A stretch of DNA of 33,156 bases from a virus: positions 1 to 33,156 of IMG/VR virus record IMGVR_UViG_3300034198_003334. One strand, 5' to 3'. The position numbers and the translations under genes are program-made. This document shows positions 1-7,104 of this stretch, piece by piece. The notes under the pieces were generated by a model, which was given only the letters and a program-made list of their open reading frames with translations, was not told where the DNA came from and did not search any database. Every line of letters begins with the position of its first letter. The stretch's first letter is position 1.

Positions 1-195
1 AGTAGTAATATTGAGACTATTGCGATTGTGGTGCCAATCGCCCATAAAAATTCCTGTATCACATCCTTCCTCCTTGGCTTTTGCAATATACCAATCTACA
101 AAGTCCTCGCAGTCTTGGTTATGTGTGTTGCTGTTACTTTTAAGACCAAAATGGATGTCTGTAAAGCAGGCTACTTTTTTAAATAAATTACTCAC
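1..195 (-). CDS. gp47: gp47-like recombination endonuclease subunit (Mre11/SbcD type), N-terminal part
   Basis: The visible 65 residues are the N-terminus of a calcineurin-type metallophosphoesterase; the gene runs off the left edge. Metal-binding motifs of the Mre11/SbcD family are present: Asp-Ile-His at residues 13-15 (FTDIHFG) and Gly-Asp-x-His-His-Asn at about 52-57 (MGDWHHNRN). In T4, gp47 pairs with gp46 to resect DNA ends for recombination-dependent replication; that role is inferred by family. I chose the GTG at 195 because GAGG lies 9 nt upstream and the DIH motif then falls at the usual distance from the N-terminus. An in-frame ATG at 210 would add five residues and overlap gp55 by 23 nt, but has no clear ribosome binding site. 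The start region sits next to the gp55 stop (188-190), so the two are probably co-transcribed and translationally coupled. Confidence 0.88.
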   Translation of the reverse strand, partial: MSNLFKKVACFTDIHFGLKSNSNTHNQDCEDFVDWYIAKAKEEGCDTGIFMGDWHHNRNSLNITT

Positions 196-1027
196 TACTT
201 GTGTCCTCATTAGCACGTTTCATAGCCGCCGCATGTTCACCTGCGCCGGTTCTACTGTAACTTGGGTTCATACCATTCATTTCTAAAATGTCATCACGGA
301 TATTTTGATTACGTTTTTCTAAATTAATAACACGGACAAAACTATTAGTAACTGCGGCTGTAAAATAAGCAAATGGATTATCTGATTTACTTTCATCAAA
401 TTGTAATCCAATTTGTGTTAACTGCAAGATAGCCTGCCCTTTCATTTCATCGTTATATGTGTAACCACGGACGTTACCTCGTGTGGCGTAACGTTCGCAC
501 AGTTTAATCATCATGCGGGCTAGGGTTGGAGTAATTTGACCAGCATCTTTGTCAAAATGTCCTTTGACTAAATCGCCCTTCCAATGGCTTTTTCCAACAC
601 ATATTAGTTCGTCATTTTCGTTAAATTTCCAATGTTGAAAAGGCGGGAAGTTTACTTTGTCGCGACCGTCGGCTATTGTTTTTGGATTCTTTTTTCGGAC
701 ACCGTTTAATGGAATATGATCGTAGCTCATAATTCTAAAAATAAGCTCGTCTTTGGTTATCTTTTTATAATCAACTTCACAGTCTGCTTGTTTAACTTTT
801 TCTCCAGCGGCTTTGCGTCTAGCATATTCTGCATCGCCTAATCTTTTAGCTTTATTTCGTTTAGCTTCTGCAATACTACGTATATTGATCTTATCTATAT
901 TGGGTAAAATAATGTCATATTGATGATAAGATGGATCTACAAAACTACAATATGAACTCTTGCTTCTGTGTATTTCTAACAACATATCTTTGTTGTTTAG
1001 ATAGTTTACTTTGGTTGGTAATGTCAT
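188..1027 (-). CDS. gp55: gp55-like sigma factor for late transcription
   Basis: Late-gene sigma factor that directs host RNA polymerase to TATAAATA-type promoters. The diagnostic block is at residues about 163-260, with RGYTYNDEMKGQA, GLQFDESKSDNPFAYFTAA and EKRNQNIRDDILEMNG, the sigma region-2-like core of T4-type gp55. The N-terminus (KVNYLNNKDMLLEI, residues 6-19) also resembles the T4 gp55 N-terminus (recalled, not aligned here). Between them lies about 140 residues with no T4 counterpart (roughly 20-160, including FRIMSYDHIP and KVNFPPFQHWKF), so the protein is 279 aa against about 185 in T4. The C-terminus ends polar (RANEDTSSE) and I see no hydrophobic clamp-binding tail like the SLDFLYE of T4 gp55. 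AAGGA 9 nt before the ATG at 1027 fixes the start. It is read from a strong sigma70-type promoter (1051-1079), divergent from the structural genes it should control. Confidence 0.93.
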   Translation of the reverse strand: MTLPTKVNYLNNKDMLLEIHRSKSSYCSFVDPSYHQYDIILPNIDKINIRSIAEAKRNKAKRLGDAEYARRKAAGEKVKQADCEVDYKKITKDELIFRIMSYDHIPLNGVRKKNPKTIADGRDKVNFPPFQHWKFNENDELICVGKSHWKGDLVKGHFDKDAGQITPTLARMMIKLCERYATRGNVRGYTYNDEMKGQAILQLTQIGLQFDESKSDNPFAYFTAAVTNSFVRVINLEKRNQNIRDDILEMNGMNPSYSRTGAGEHAAAMKRANEDTSSE

Positions 1028-1050
1028 CCTTAAGGGTCCTTTGATCAGTA

Positions 1051-1079
1051 ATTATAAACTACGCACATTAAAAAGTCAA
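1051..1079 (-). promoter_or_regulatory. Sigma70-type promoter for gp55
   Basis: On the minus strand, TTGACT (1079-1074) is followed by exactly 17 nt and TATAAT (1056-1051). This is 5/6 and 6/6 against the bacterial housekeeping consensus. The predicted start is only about 20 nt upstream of the gp55 ATG. It implies that gp55 is made by the unmodified host holoenzyme before late transcription begins. Confidence 0.85.
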
Positions 1080-1086
1080 CTAAATA
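1079..1086 (+). promoter_or_regulatory. Late promoter (gp55-type) for the gp48 transcription unit
   Basis: ACTAAATA matches the T4 late octamer TATAAATA at 6 of 8 positions, including the whole TAAATA core. It ends 21 nt before the gp48 ATG, the same spacing as the other three candidates in this window. It abuts the -35 box of the divergent gp55 promoter. This is the weakest octamer of the four. Confidence 0.6.
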
Positions 1087-1107
1087 TTATACCAAAAGGA
1101 CAATATT

Positions 1108-2079
1108 ATGGGATTATTCGACAGCGGACAAGGTATTACAAGCACAATTGGGGCAGTATCTTCTACCTTTGGTGCTATAAACAATTTTGCCAACGGTGGT
1201 GGCATCGGTGGTCTAGTTGATAATTTAACTTCAGGTAATTTTCCAGCAGCCGGCGAAGTAGTCGGCGATGTAGTGAGCGCAATCTCCTTGTTTAGTAGTG
1301 ATACAAATAGCAATGATTGGCGTGTTAGATTGAGTCTACCTGCGTGGCCCGCTTTTCAAAATAGCCCAGTGTTGGCACCTTTAAAAGATGCCGGCGGGTT
1401 TGTATTTCCTTACACACCTGCAATTACAATAAATCAAAGTGCAAAGTATTCCCCAATAGCAACTACGCACAATAATTATCCATTTCATGCTTATGAGAAT
1501 AGCGATCCCGGAACTATTCAAATTACTGCGCCAATGAATGTCGAAGATCCTAACCAAGCATTGTATTGGATTGCTGCCTTGCACTATTGCAGATCAGTAA
1601 CAAAAATGTTTATGTCTAGCGACCCTAAAGCAGGTAATCCTCCTCCTATTGTTATGTTAAATGGTTACGGAAATTATGTGTTTAAAAATATTCCTGTTGT
1701 AATGACTAATTTTACTACAACACTGGCTAAAGATTGTGATTACATTGGGTGCAATGTTGTAGGCAGTGCTGCCGGCGCAGTAACAGGAGTCACTGATAGT
1801 GTTGGTGGCCTTGCTAGTTTAGTTGGCGGAGCCTTTCCTGATCTAAGTGGTATTACTAGCACGATAAGTAACATTGCTGGAACAGTTGGGCAGATTTCAC
1901 AACTAGCCGGCACATTTGGTTTAGGCGGAACTACAAGCGCCGGAGTTGCTTATGTTCCGACAAAGAGTGAATTTACAGTAACACTACAGCCGATGTATAG
2001 CAGAAACAGTGTTAAGACATTTAGCCTTGATAGATTTGTTCAAGGTGGATATGTTAATCAATCATTTGGATACATTTAA
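1108..2079 (+). CDS. gp48: gp48-like baseplate tail-tube junction protein
   Basis: Likely the baseplate protein that caps the hub and starts tail-tube polymerisation (T4 gp48; T4 gp54 is a related alternative). In the 323 residues a Gly/Ala-rich N-terminus (1-65) is followed by a beta-rich core with DWRVRLSLPAW (about 72-82), FPYTPAITINQSAKY (about 99-113) and a conserved-looking FHAYENSDPGTIQITAP block. A second low-complexity Gly/Ser stretch at about 215-280 precedes a C-terminal beta segment (EFTVTLQPMYSRNSVKTF). This layout resembles gp48 of marine T4-like phages. AAAAGGA lies 8 nt before the ATG. It is the first gene of the late unit and its stop is 2 nt from the next start, gp53, which supports a baseplate role. 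The choice of gp48 over gp54 rests on recalled family patterns. Confidence 0.78.
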   Translation: MGLFDSGQGITSTIGAVSSTFGAINNFANGGGIGGLVDNLTSGNFPAAGEVVGDVVSAISLFSSDTNSNDWRVRLSLPAWPAFQNSPVLAPLKDAGGFVFPYTPAITINQSAKYSPIATTHNNYPFHAYENSDPGTIQITAPMNVEDPNQALYWIAALHYCRSVTKMFMSSDPKAGNPPPIVMLNGYGNYVFKNIPVVMTNFTTTLAKDCDYIGCNVVGSAAGAVTGVTDSVGGLASLVGGAFPDLSGITSTISNIAGTVGQISQLAGTFGLGGTTSAGVAYVPTKSEFTVTLQPMYSRNSVKTFSLDRFVQGGYVNQSFGYI

Positions 2080-2081
2080 TC

Positions 2082-2384
2082 ATGCAAGCATCATACAATG
2101 ATCTTAGTCCTTGGTCGCAAACTCCTATAGTTAACGGATATCTTGGGTTACTAGCCATACGTCCTGTTAGCTCTGAACAAGATGATTACTTGTATACTAT
2201 AGAACCTAAATTTGCTTATAGACCAGATTTATTATCTTATGCATTATATGGAACTCCGGAACTATGGTGGGTGTTTGCACAACGAAATTTAGATGTTTTG
2301 CAAGATCCTATTTTTGATTTTACTGCCGGAACACAAATATATCTTTGCAAAAAAAGTAGTCTAACAAAAGTATTAGGGATATAA
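2082..2384 (+). CDS. gp53: gp53-like baseplate wedge subunit
   Basis: A small protein (100 aa; T4 gp53 is about twice as long) with the gp53 signature: RPDLLSYALYGTPELWWVFA, then N-x-x-x-x-hydrophobic and a short beta-rich tail (AGTQIYLCKKSSLTKVLGI) that resembles a LysM-like end. In T4, gp53 joins wedges together and onto the hub. It starts 2 nt after gp48 and its stop TAA overlaps the next ATG by one base (TAATG), so translational coupling is likely. The short length is usual for marine relatives as I recall them. Confidence 0.82.
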   Translation: MQASYNDLSPWSQTPIVNGYLGLLAIRPVSSEQDDYLYTIEPKFAYRPDLLSYALYGTPELWWVFAQRNLDVLQDPIFDFTAGTQIYLCKKSSLTKVLGI

Positions 2385-4969
2385 TGGGAATACAAGTATT
2401 TGATGATGGATCTAGTATTCAAACATTTGATGATGGATCCACACTAGCAACTTCAACAGATGGTGCAACAACTGCATCTAATGCTACAGATGTAACTACT
2501 GTAACTGATTCGTCGCCAGCTTCTAGTATTTCAGGAGCAGTTAGTGATGCGGCAACATCAGTAGGAAATGCTGTAAGTTCTGCCGCTGATGCAGTAAGCG
2601 GAGCAATTGGTAGTGTAGTGGGAGGTGTAACAAAATTACTAGGCGCAATAGGCAGTAATTTTGGTCAGGGTGCGGCACAACAAATTCCTAATCCTCTACA
2701 CGATTATGCTTCTTACAATTATGTTATTTCATTAGGATGCTTAGATACTAAAAGTTATAACTTTCCATTAACGTCATATCTTAGAGGCAAACTTCCTCCA
2801 TTAATTTTTAAAAGCGGTAGCATAGACCCGAACAATCGAATAAACTCTGCTTGGGGTAAAAATGAATTTTATCTTGAAAGTTTAAAAGTTAACGGGCAAT
2901 ACGGATTTCAAAAATCTTCAGGTAATACTAATACAACAAATGTTGAATTTTCAATAATTGAACCATACAGCATGGGAGAATTTCTTAGTGTTTGCCAACA
3001 AGCCGCATATCAGCAAGGTTATAGCAATTATACTGAAGCTCCTTATCTACTCATGATAGAATTTTACGGAGTTCACCAAAACGGACAAATGGGGCAAATA
3101 CCGAATACTAAAAAATTTATTCCTATTCGATTCAATAAAATGGAAATGAGAGTAACTGCGGCAGGAGCTCATTATGCCTGTGAAGGATATGTGTATAACA
3201 GCCATGGCCTCACAACTGAATATAACCAATTAAAATCAACAGCAACAATAACAGGAAAAACAGTTCAAGAAATATTACAAACTGGCCAGAGAAGTTTACA
3301 AACTGTGTTAAATTCTAGATTGTCAGAACAGAAAAAAGAAAAAGGAACATCAGTCCAAGATGAAATATTAATTCTATTTCCAGCTAATGTTGCATCAAGT
3401 GCATCTGGAGCACTATTAGGAACTGCCGGTGCGAATTCTACAAAAGAAGATAAAACTGGTGCTACTATTGATCCTAAGGCTTTAATCAATGATCCTACTC
3501 TGTTTCAACAGTTAGGCGTTTCAAGAGACACTGCAACTAAGACACTAATACAAGGAACAGGCGCAACAAATGTATTAGGCAAATCAACAATGAACTATAG
3601 TGATTTACTTAATGCTAAAGATAAACCAATAGTTAGCACTGATAAAATGTTAGACAGTGCAGGTAATTATGTGCAGAGTAAAGTGGTAGCTACACCTGGA
3701 TATGTTGACATGAAGTTTACAAAAAACTTGACAGTTGTCCACGTAATAAATCAAGTTCTACTTAGAAGCAAATATGCAACAGATGCACTAAATCAACCAC
3801 CTGATGTAAACGGATTTAGACCTTGGTGGAGGATAGATGTTCAAGTATATCATTCTACTGATAAAAGTGGAAATCCTATAACTGGAACAGTTCCTAAATT
3901 AGTTGTATATCGAGTAGTGCCTTATAAAGTGCATGCTAGTAAACTAATAGCACCAGGCACGCCACCGCCGGGCATTGCCGCCCTTAAAAAACAAGTGGCT
4001 AAAGTATATGACTACATCTATTCTGGAAAAAATGTAGATATTTTAAAATTTGATTTTGTAATGAATCAAAGCTGGTTTCAAATGGGTTCTTCTGATTTAG
4101 GAAATAAATCAGGCGATGCTAAGACTAAAAGTGAAATAGCGTCTGAAGATAATGATAAGAATAAAAAAACAAATTCAGTTATAATTCCAAAAGGCGGGCA
4201 AACACCAGTAAATTCTATTCCGGGTCAAACTAGCTACAGTGCTAACAGTTTTTCAACAGACAAACATACAGGTTCACGCGGTGACACAGTTGAAACTAAG
4301 GTCGCTAGAGAATGGCATGAAGCTCTAATAGACGGTTCGGATTTACAAAATATTACAATGGAAATTATTGGAGACCCTTACTATATTGCCAACAGCGGAA
4401 TGGGTAATTTTACAGATTCGGCACAGACAATTAATATAACTAAGGGCGGTGACATAAATTATCAAGATAGCGAAGTTGATATAGTAATTAATTTTAGGAC
4501 ACCTCTTGACATAAACCAATCAACTGGATTGTATAATTTTGGAAATACAAAAATTTTAAATCAGTTTAGTGGACTTTTTAAACTTGTAAATTTAGTAAGC
4601 ACATTTAAAGATGGTAAATTTTTACAAAGTATCGAAGGATATCGTAGAAAACAACAAGACTTGCAAGGCGCATCAAATAAAGATGCTCTACCTACTGCAA
4701 AAACTGGAATAGGTAATATGAATAGTGCAAGCCTTGCTCCTACTGGATCTAATACTGCAACTGCTAGTCCATCTGGAGCTGCCGCAGGTGGAGGAGGAAC
4801 CCCAACTTCCGCTGTGGGCATTTCAGCTGCCTTAGCGAGTGGACAATTGTCTCCATTACAGGCTAGAGATGCAATAATAGCACAAAGAGCCGCCGCAAAA
4901 GAAAAAGCGCAACAGGCAGCTGAACAGCAAGCATCTGCGGCACAATCAACTGATCAAACTAAAGGCTAA
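2384..4969 (+). CDS. Baseplate hub-like structural protein
   Basis: An 861-residue protein between gp53 and gp5, so probably part of the central hub that holds the gp5 needle (T4 gp27 position), though I cannot show homology to gp27. A low-complexity start with a tandem FDDGSSIQTFDDGST and an Ala/Ser/Val-rich stretch (about 40-90) precedes an ordered region from about 115. Notable blocks are VISLGCLDTKSYNFPLTSYL, TTNVEFSIIEPYSMGEF (about 184-200), YLLMIEFYGVH and IPIRFNKMEMRV. A second ordered block (about 425-590) includes FRPWWRIDVQVYHS and DYIYSGKNVDILKFDF. A third (about 640-770) carries REWHEALIDGSDLQNITMEI and VDIVINFRTPLD. The C-terminal 100 residues are Ala/Gln/Gly-rich and probably disordered or helical. 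The start overlaps the gp53 stop by 1 nt. Confidence 0.65.
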   Translation: MGIQVFDDGSSIQTFDDGSTLATSTDGATTASNATDVTTVTDSSPASSISGAVSDAATSVGNAVSSAADAVSGAIGSVVGGVTKLLGAIGSNFGQGAAQQIPNPLHDYASYNYVISLGCLDTKSYNFPLTSYLRGKLPPLIFKSGSIDPNNRINSAWGKNEFYLESLKVNGQYGFQKSSGNTNTTNVEFSIIEPYSMGEFLSVCQQAAYQQGYSNYTEAPYLLMIEFYGVHQNGQMGQIPNTKKFIPIRFNKMEMRVTAAGAHYACEGYVYNSHGLTTEYNQLKSTATITGKTVQEILQTGQRSLQTVLNSRLSEQKKEKGTSVQDEILILFPANVASSASGALLGTAGANSTKEDKTGATIDPKALINDPTLFQQLGVSRDTATKTLIQGTGATNVLGKSTMNYSDLLNAKDKPIVSTDKMLDSAGNYVQSKVVATPGYVDMKFTKNLTVVHVINQVLLRSKYATDALNQPPDVNGFRPWWRIDVQVYHSTDKSGNPITGTVPKLVVYRVVPYKVHASKLIAPGTPPPGIAALKKQVAKVYDYIYSGKNVDILKFDFVMNQSWFQMGSSDLGNKSGDAKTKSEIASEDNDKNKKTNSVIIPKGGQTPVNSIPGQTSYSANSFSTDKHTGSRGDTVETKVAREWHEALIDGSDLQNITMEIIGDPYYIANSGMGNFTDSAQTINITKGGDINYQDSEVDIVINFRTPLDINQSTGLYNFGNTKILNQFSGLFKLVNLVSTFKDGKFLQSIEGYRRKQQDLQGASNKDALPTAKTGIGNMNSASLAPTGSNTATASPSGAAAGGGGTPTSAVGISAALASGQLSPLQARDAIIAQRAAAKEKAQQAAEQQASAAQSTDQTKG

Positions 4970-4981
4970 AGGATATATGTA

Positions 4982-6607
4982 ATGGGAATACAACTTGAAA
5001 ATTTAGGAGAAGGGCAACCATCGTTACCTCAACATCCGTTGCTAGCACGAGTAGTTGGCCACGGCGACTCTGATAACATGGGCATACTTGATGTAGAGTT
5101 ACTACACGACGATGCAGGCGATGATAACGAAAATTCTCCAGGTCAAACAATCCCAGTAAGAATGATTTCTCCATTTTGGGGAAATACTAATCACGCGGCA
5201 ACTGTAGCTGATCCAGATGATTATAACAATACAGTAAAGTCGTATGGTATGTGGTTTGTTCCACCGGACGTTGGTTCTGTAGTTCTTGTAATTTTTATTG
5301 GAGGTAACTCTGGTAAAGGATATTGGCTTGGCGGAGTTCCGTATGAAGATGGAAGGAACTTTATGGTTCCAGGTATTGCCGCTACAGAAGCAGTTACAGA
5401 CGGTAATAGCACAAGAGTTCCTGTTGCAGAATACAATAGTAAAGTTCCAGACAGAGCTAATATAGATGCAAATAAAATTACTAAACCTCGACATTTGTTA
5501 GCAGATACACTTGATAATCAAGGATTGTTGTTTGACGATATAAGAGGAATTACTTCTAGTAGTGCTAGACGAGAAGTTCCTAGCACAGTATTTGGAATCA
5601 GCACTCCAGGACCAATTGATAAAAGACCTGAAAACTATAACAATGGAACAAATCCAAAAGCCCTAAGAGGTAAAGTTGGTCAAGCGCCGAACAAAAAAGA
5701 AACTTGGGTCAGCAGACTAGGCGGCACAACATTTGTAATGGATGACGGCGATCCTAAATTTTTAAGAACTGATAAGGCAGGAAAAGCTCCTCCTACTTAT
5801 GTGGCCTTTGATGATACGTCAGCAACAGGTGATGTTACTATTCCCCATAACGAATTAGTTCGTATTCGAACAAGAACTGGTCATCAAATTTTACTACACA
5901 ACAGTGAAGATTTAATTTATATTACTAATAGTAGAGGAACTGCATGGGTAGAACTAACCAGCAACGGTAAAATAGACATATATGCTCAAGACAGCATTAG
6001 TATACATACTGGTAATGATCTAAACATTAGAGCTGATCGAGACATTAATTTAGAAGCAGGACGCAATTTTAATTTAAAAACTGGTGGATATAGCACAACA
6101 CAAATTGGCGGAGACTATCACTTAAAAGTAGGCGGACTTGGTCAAATTGAAATAGATGGAACTATGGATATTACTTATGGTGATGATACCGCAATGACAG
6201 TTGGCGGGTCTTATAATTTAAATACTAGCACTGACAATAACTTTACTGCCGGCGGAAATACAAATATTAATAGCGGTGGCAACCACGTTGAAACCGCTGA
6301 TAAAATACATATGAACGGCCCAGCGGCTGATAAAGCAGGAAAAGCATCAAAGCCAGATGCTATTCCTACTCATAAAAATCCAACAGATCAATCTAATACT
6401 TTAGACAGTATTCTTCAGCGTGTTCCGGGAACAGAACCTTGGCCAGGCCACGAAAATTTGGATCCTACATTCTTTACATCTGATAAAACTGACATAAATT
6501 CGCAAGATGATATTGAAGTTCCTGATGCATTTGCTACGTATTCTACTCCGTATGATACATTTAATCCGCCACCACCTGCCGCCGTTGATACTTCTCAAGG
6601 ACCTTAA
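4982..6607 (+). CDS. gp5: gp5-like baseplate central spike (OB-fold plus beta-helix, no lysozyme)
   Basis: Central spike that pierces the outer membrane. Residues about 19-135 form the gp5/VgrG OB-fold: LLARVVGHGDSDNMGILDVE, then VRMISPFWGN, MWFVPPDVGSVVLVIFIGG and GYWLGGVPYED. Residues about 290-447 are the trimeric beta-helix: RIRTRTGHQILLHNSED, GTAWVELTSNGKIDIYAQD, then short repeats of the form D-x-x-h-x-[AT]-G (SISIHTGNDLNIRADRDI, NLEAGRNFNLKTGG). The lysozyme domain that T4 gp5 carries between these parts is absent; residues 140-285 look linker-like. The C-terminus is Pro-rich (FNPPPPAAVDTSQGP). AAAGGA precedes the ATG. Position between the hub-like gene and gp25 fits. Confidence 0.88.
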   Translation: MGIQLENLGEGQPSLPQHPLLARVVGHGDSDNMGILDVELLHDDAGDDNENSPGQTIPVRMISPFWGNTNHAATVADPDDYNNTVKSYGMWFVPPDVGSVVLVIFIGGNSGKGYWLGGVPYEDGRNFMVPGIAATEAVTDGNSTRVPVAEYNSKVPDRANIDANKITKPRHLLADTLDNQGLLFDDIRGITSSSARREVPSTVFGISTPGPIDKRPENYNNGTNPKALRGKVGQAPNKKETWVSRLGGTTFVMDDGDPKFLRTDKAGKAPPTYVAFDDTSATGDVTIPHNELVRIRTRTGHQILLHNSEDLIYITNSRGTAWVELTSNGKIDIYAQDSISIHTGNDLNIRADRDINLEAGRNFNLKTGGYSTTQIGGDYHLKVGGLGQIEIDGTMDITYGDDTAMTVGGSYNLNTSTDNNFTAGGNTNINSGGNHVETADKIHMNGPAADKAGKASKPDAIPTHKNPTDQSNTLDSILQRVPGTEPWPGHENLDPTFFTSDKTDINSQDDIEVPDAFATYSTPYDTFNPPPPAAVDTSQGP

Positions 6608-6609
6608 TT

Positions 6610-7053
6610 ATGCCGTCAAAAGTTAATTTATATAATAAAATCACACTAACAGGAGAAAGTTCAACTTCTCCTATTCCGTCTCAAACGTATGTTGGGTTCA
6701 GCTCAATAAACAAAAATGCTGAAAATTTTAAATTGTTCGATTTTGAATTAATCAAGCAGGATTTAATTAATTTGTTTAATATACGCCGAGGTGAAAGATT
6801 AATGAATCCAGAGTTTGGAACAGTAATATGGGACCTGCTGTTTGAACCTTTAACCGACGAAGTTAAGTATACAATTACACAAAATGTAAATGCAATCATT
6901 AATTATGATCCAAGAGTTAGTGCTAGCGAAGTTATTGTAACAGCTTACGATACTGGTATACAGATTCAATGTATGTTAGTATATCGTCCTTATAACATAC
7001 AGCAAGCACTTCAGTTAAGATTTGATCAAACGAACGGATTGTTGACCGCTTGA
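6610..7053 (+). CDS. gp25: gp25-like baseplate wedge subunit
   Basis: A 147-residue member of the gp25/GpW baseplate family, which initiates sheath assembly and sits in the inner wedge. The hallmark is the short segment NIRRGERLMNPEFGT (about 57-71), where the family has its conserved Glu-Pro-Arg-like turn, followed by WDLLFEPLTDE and a beta strand QIQCMLVY near the C-terminus. AAGGA lies 7 nt before the ATG and the preceding stop is 2 nt upstream. It is the last gene of the first late unit. Confidence 0.92.
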   Translation: MPSKVNLYNKITLTGESSTSPIPSQTYVGFSSINKNAENFKLFDFELIKQDLINLFNIRRGERLMNPEFGTVIWDLLFEPLTDEVKYTITQNVNAIINYDPRVSASEVIVTAYDTGIQIQCMLVYRPYNIQQALQLRFDQTNGLLTA

Positions 7054-7077
7054 TAAAATACCCACTTAATAATATTC

Positions 7078-7085
7078 AATAAATA
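7078..7085 (+). promoter_or_regulatory. Late promoter (gp55-type) for the gp6 transcription unit
   Basis: AATAAATA matches TATAAATA at 7 of 8 positions. It lies in the 51-nt gap after gp25 and ends 19 nt before the gp6 ATG; an AGGA (7094-7097) ribosome binding site lies between. It should drive gp6, the giant gene and the small adhesin gene. Confidence 0.75.
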
Positions 7086-7104
7086 CTGATACTAGGATAT
7101 ATTC

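Noticed and set aside
11-286. Plus-strand open frame of 91 codons at the left edge
   Set aside because: It lies opposite gp47 and the gp55 end, both of which have family motifs; its translation shows no recognisable feature and it has no ribosome binding site.
1028-1047. CCTTAAGG and TGATCA palindromes beside the gp55 start as an operator
   Set aside because: Both are short and could occur by chance in an AT-rich region; the first includes part of the start context. No second copy was noticed elsewhere in the window.
7042-7070. TTGACC-17-CTTAAT as a sigma70 promoter for gp6
   Set aside because: The -35 overlaps the end of gp25 and the -10 matches only 4 of 6. The late octamer 8 nt downstream explains the gap better.
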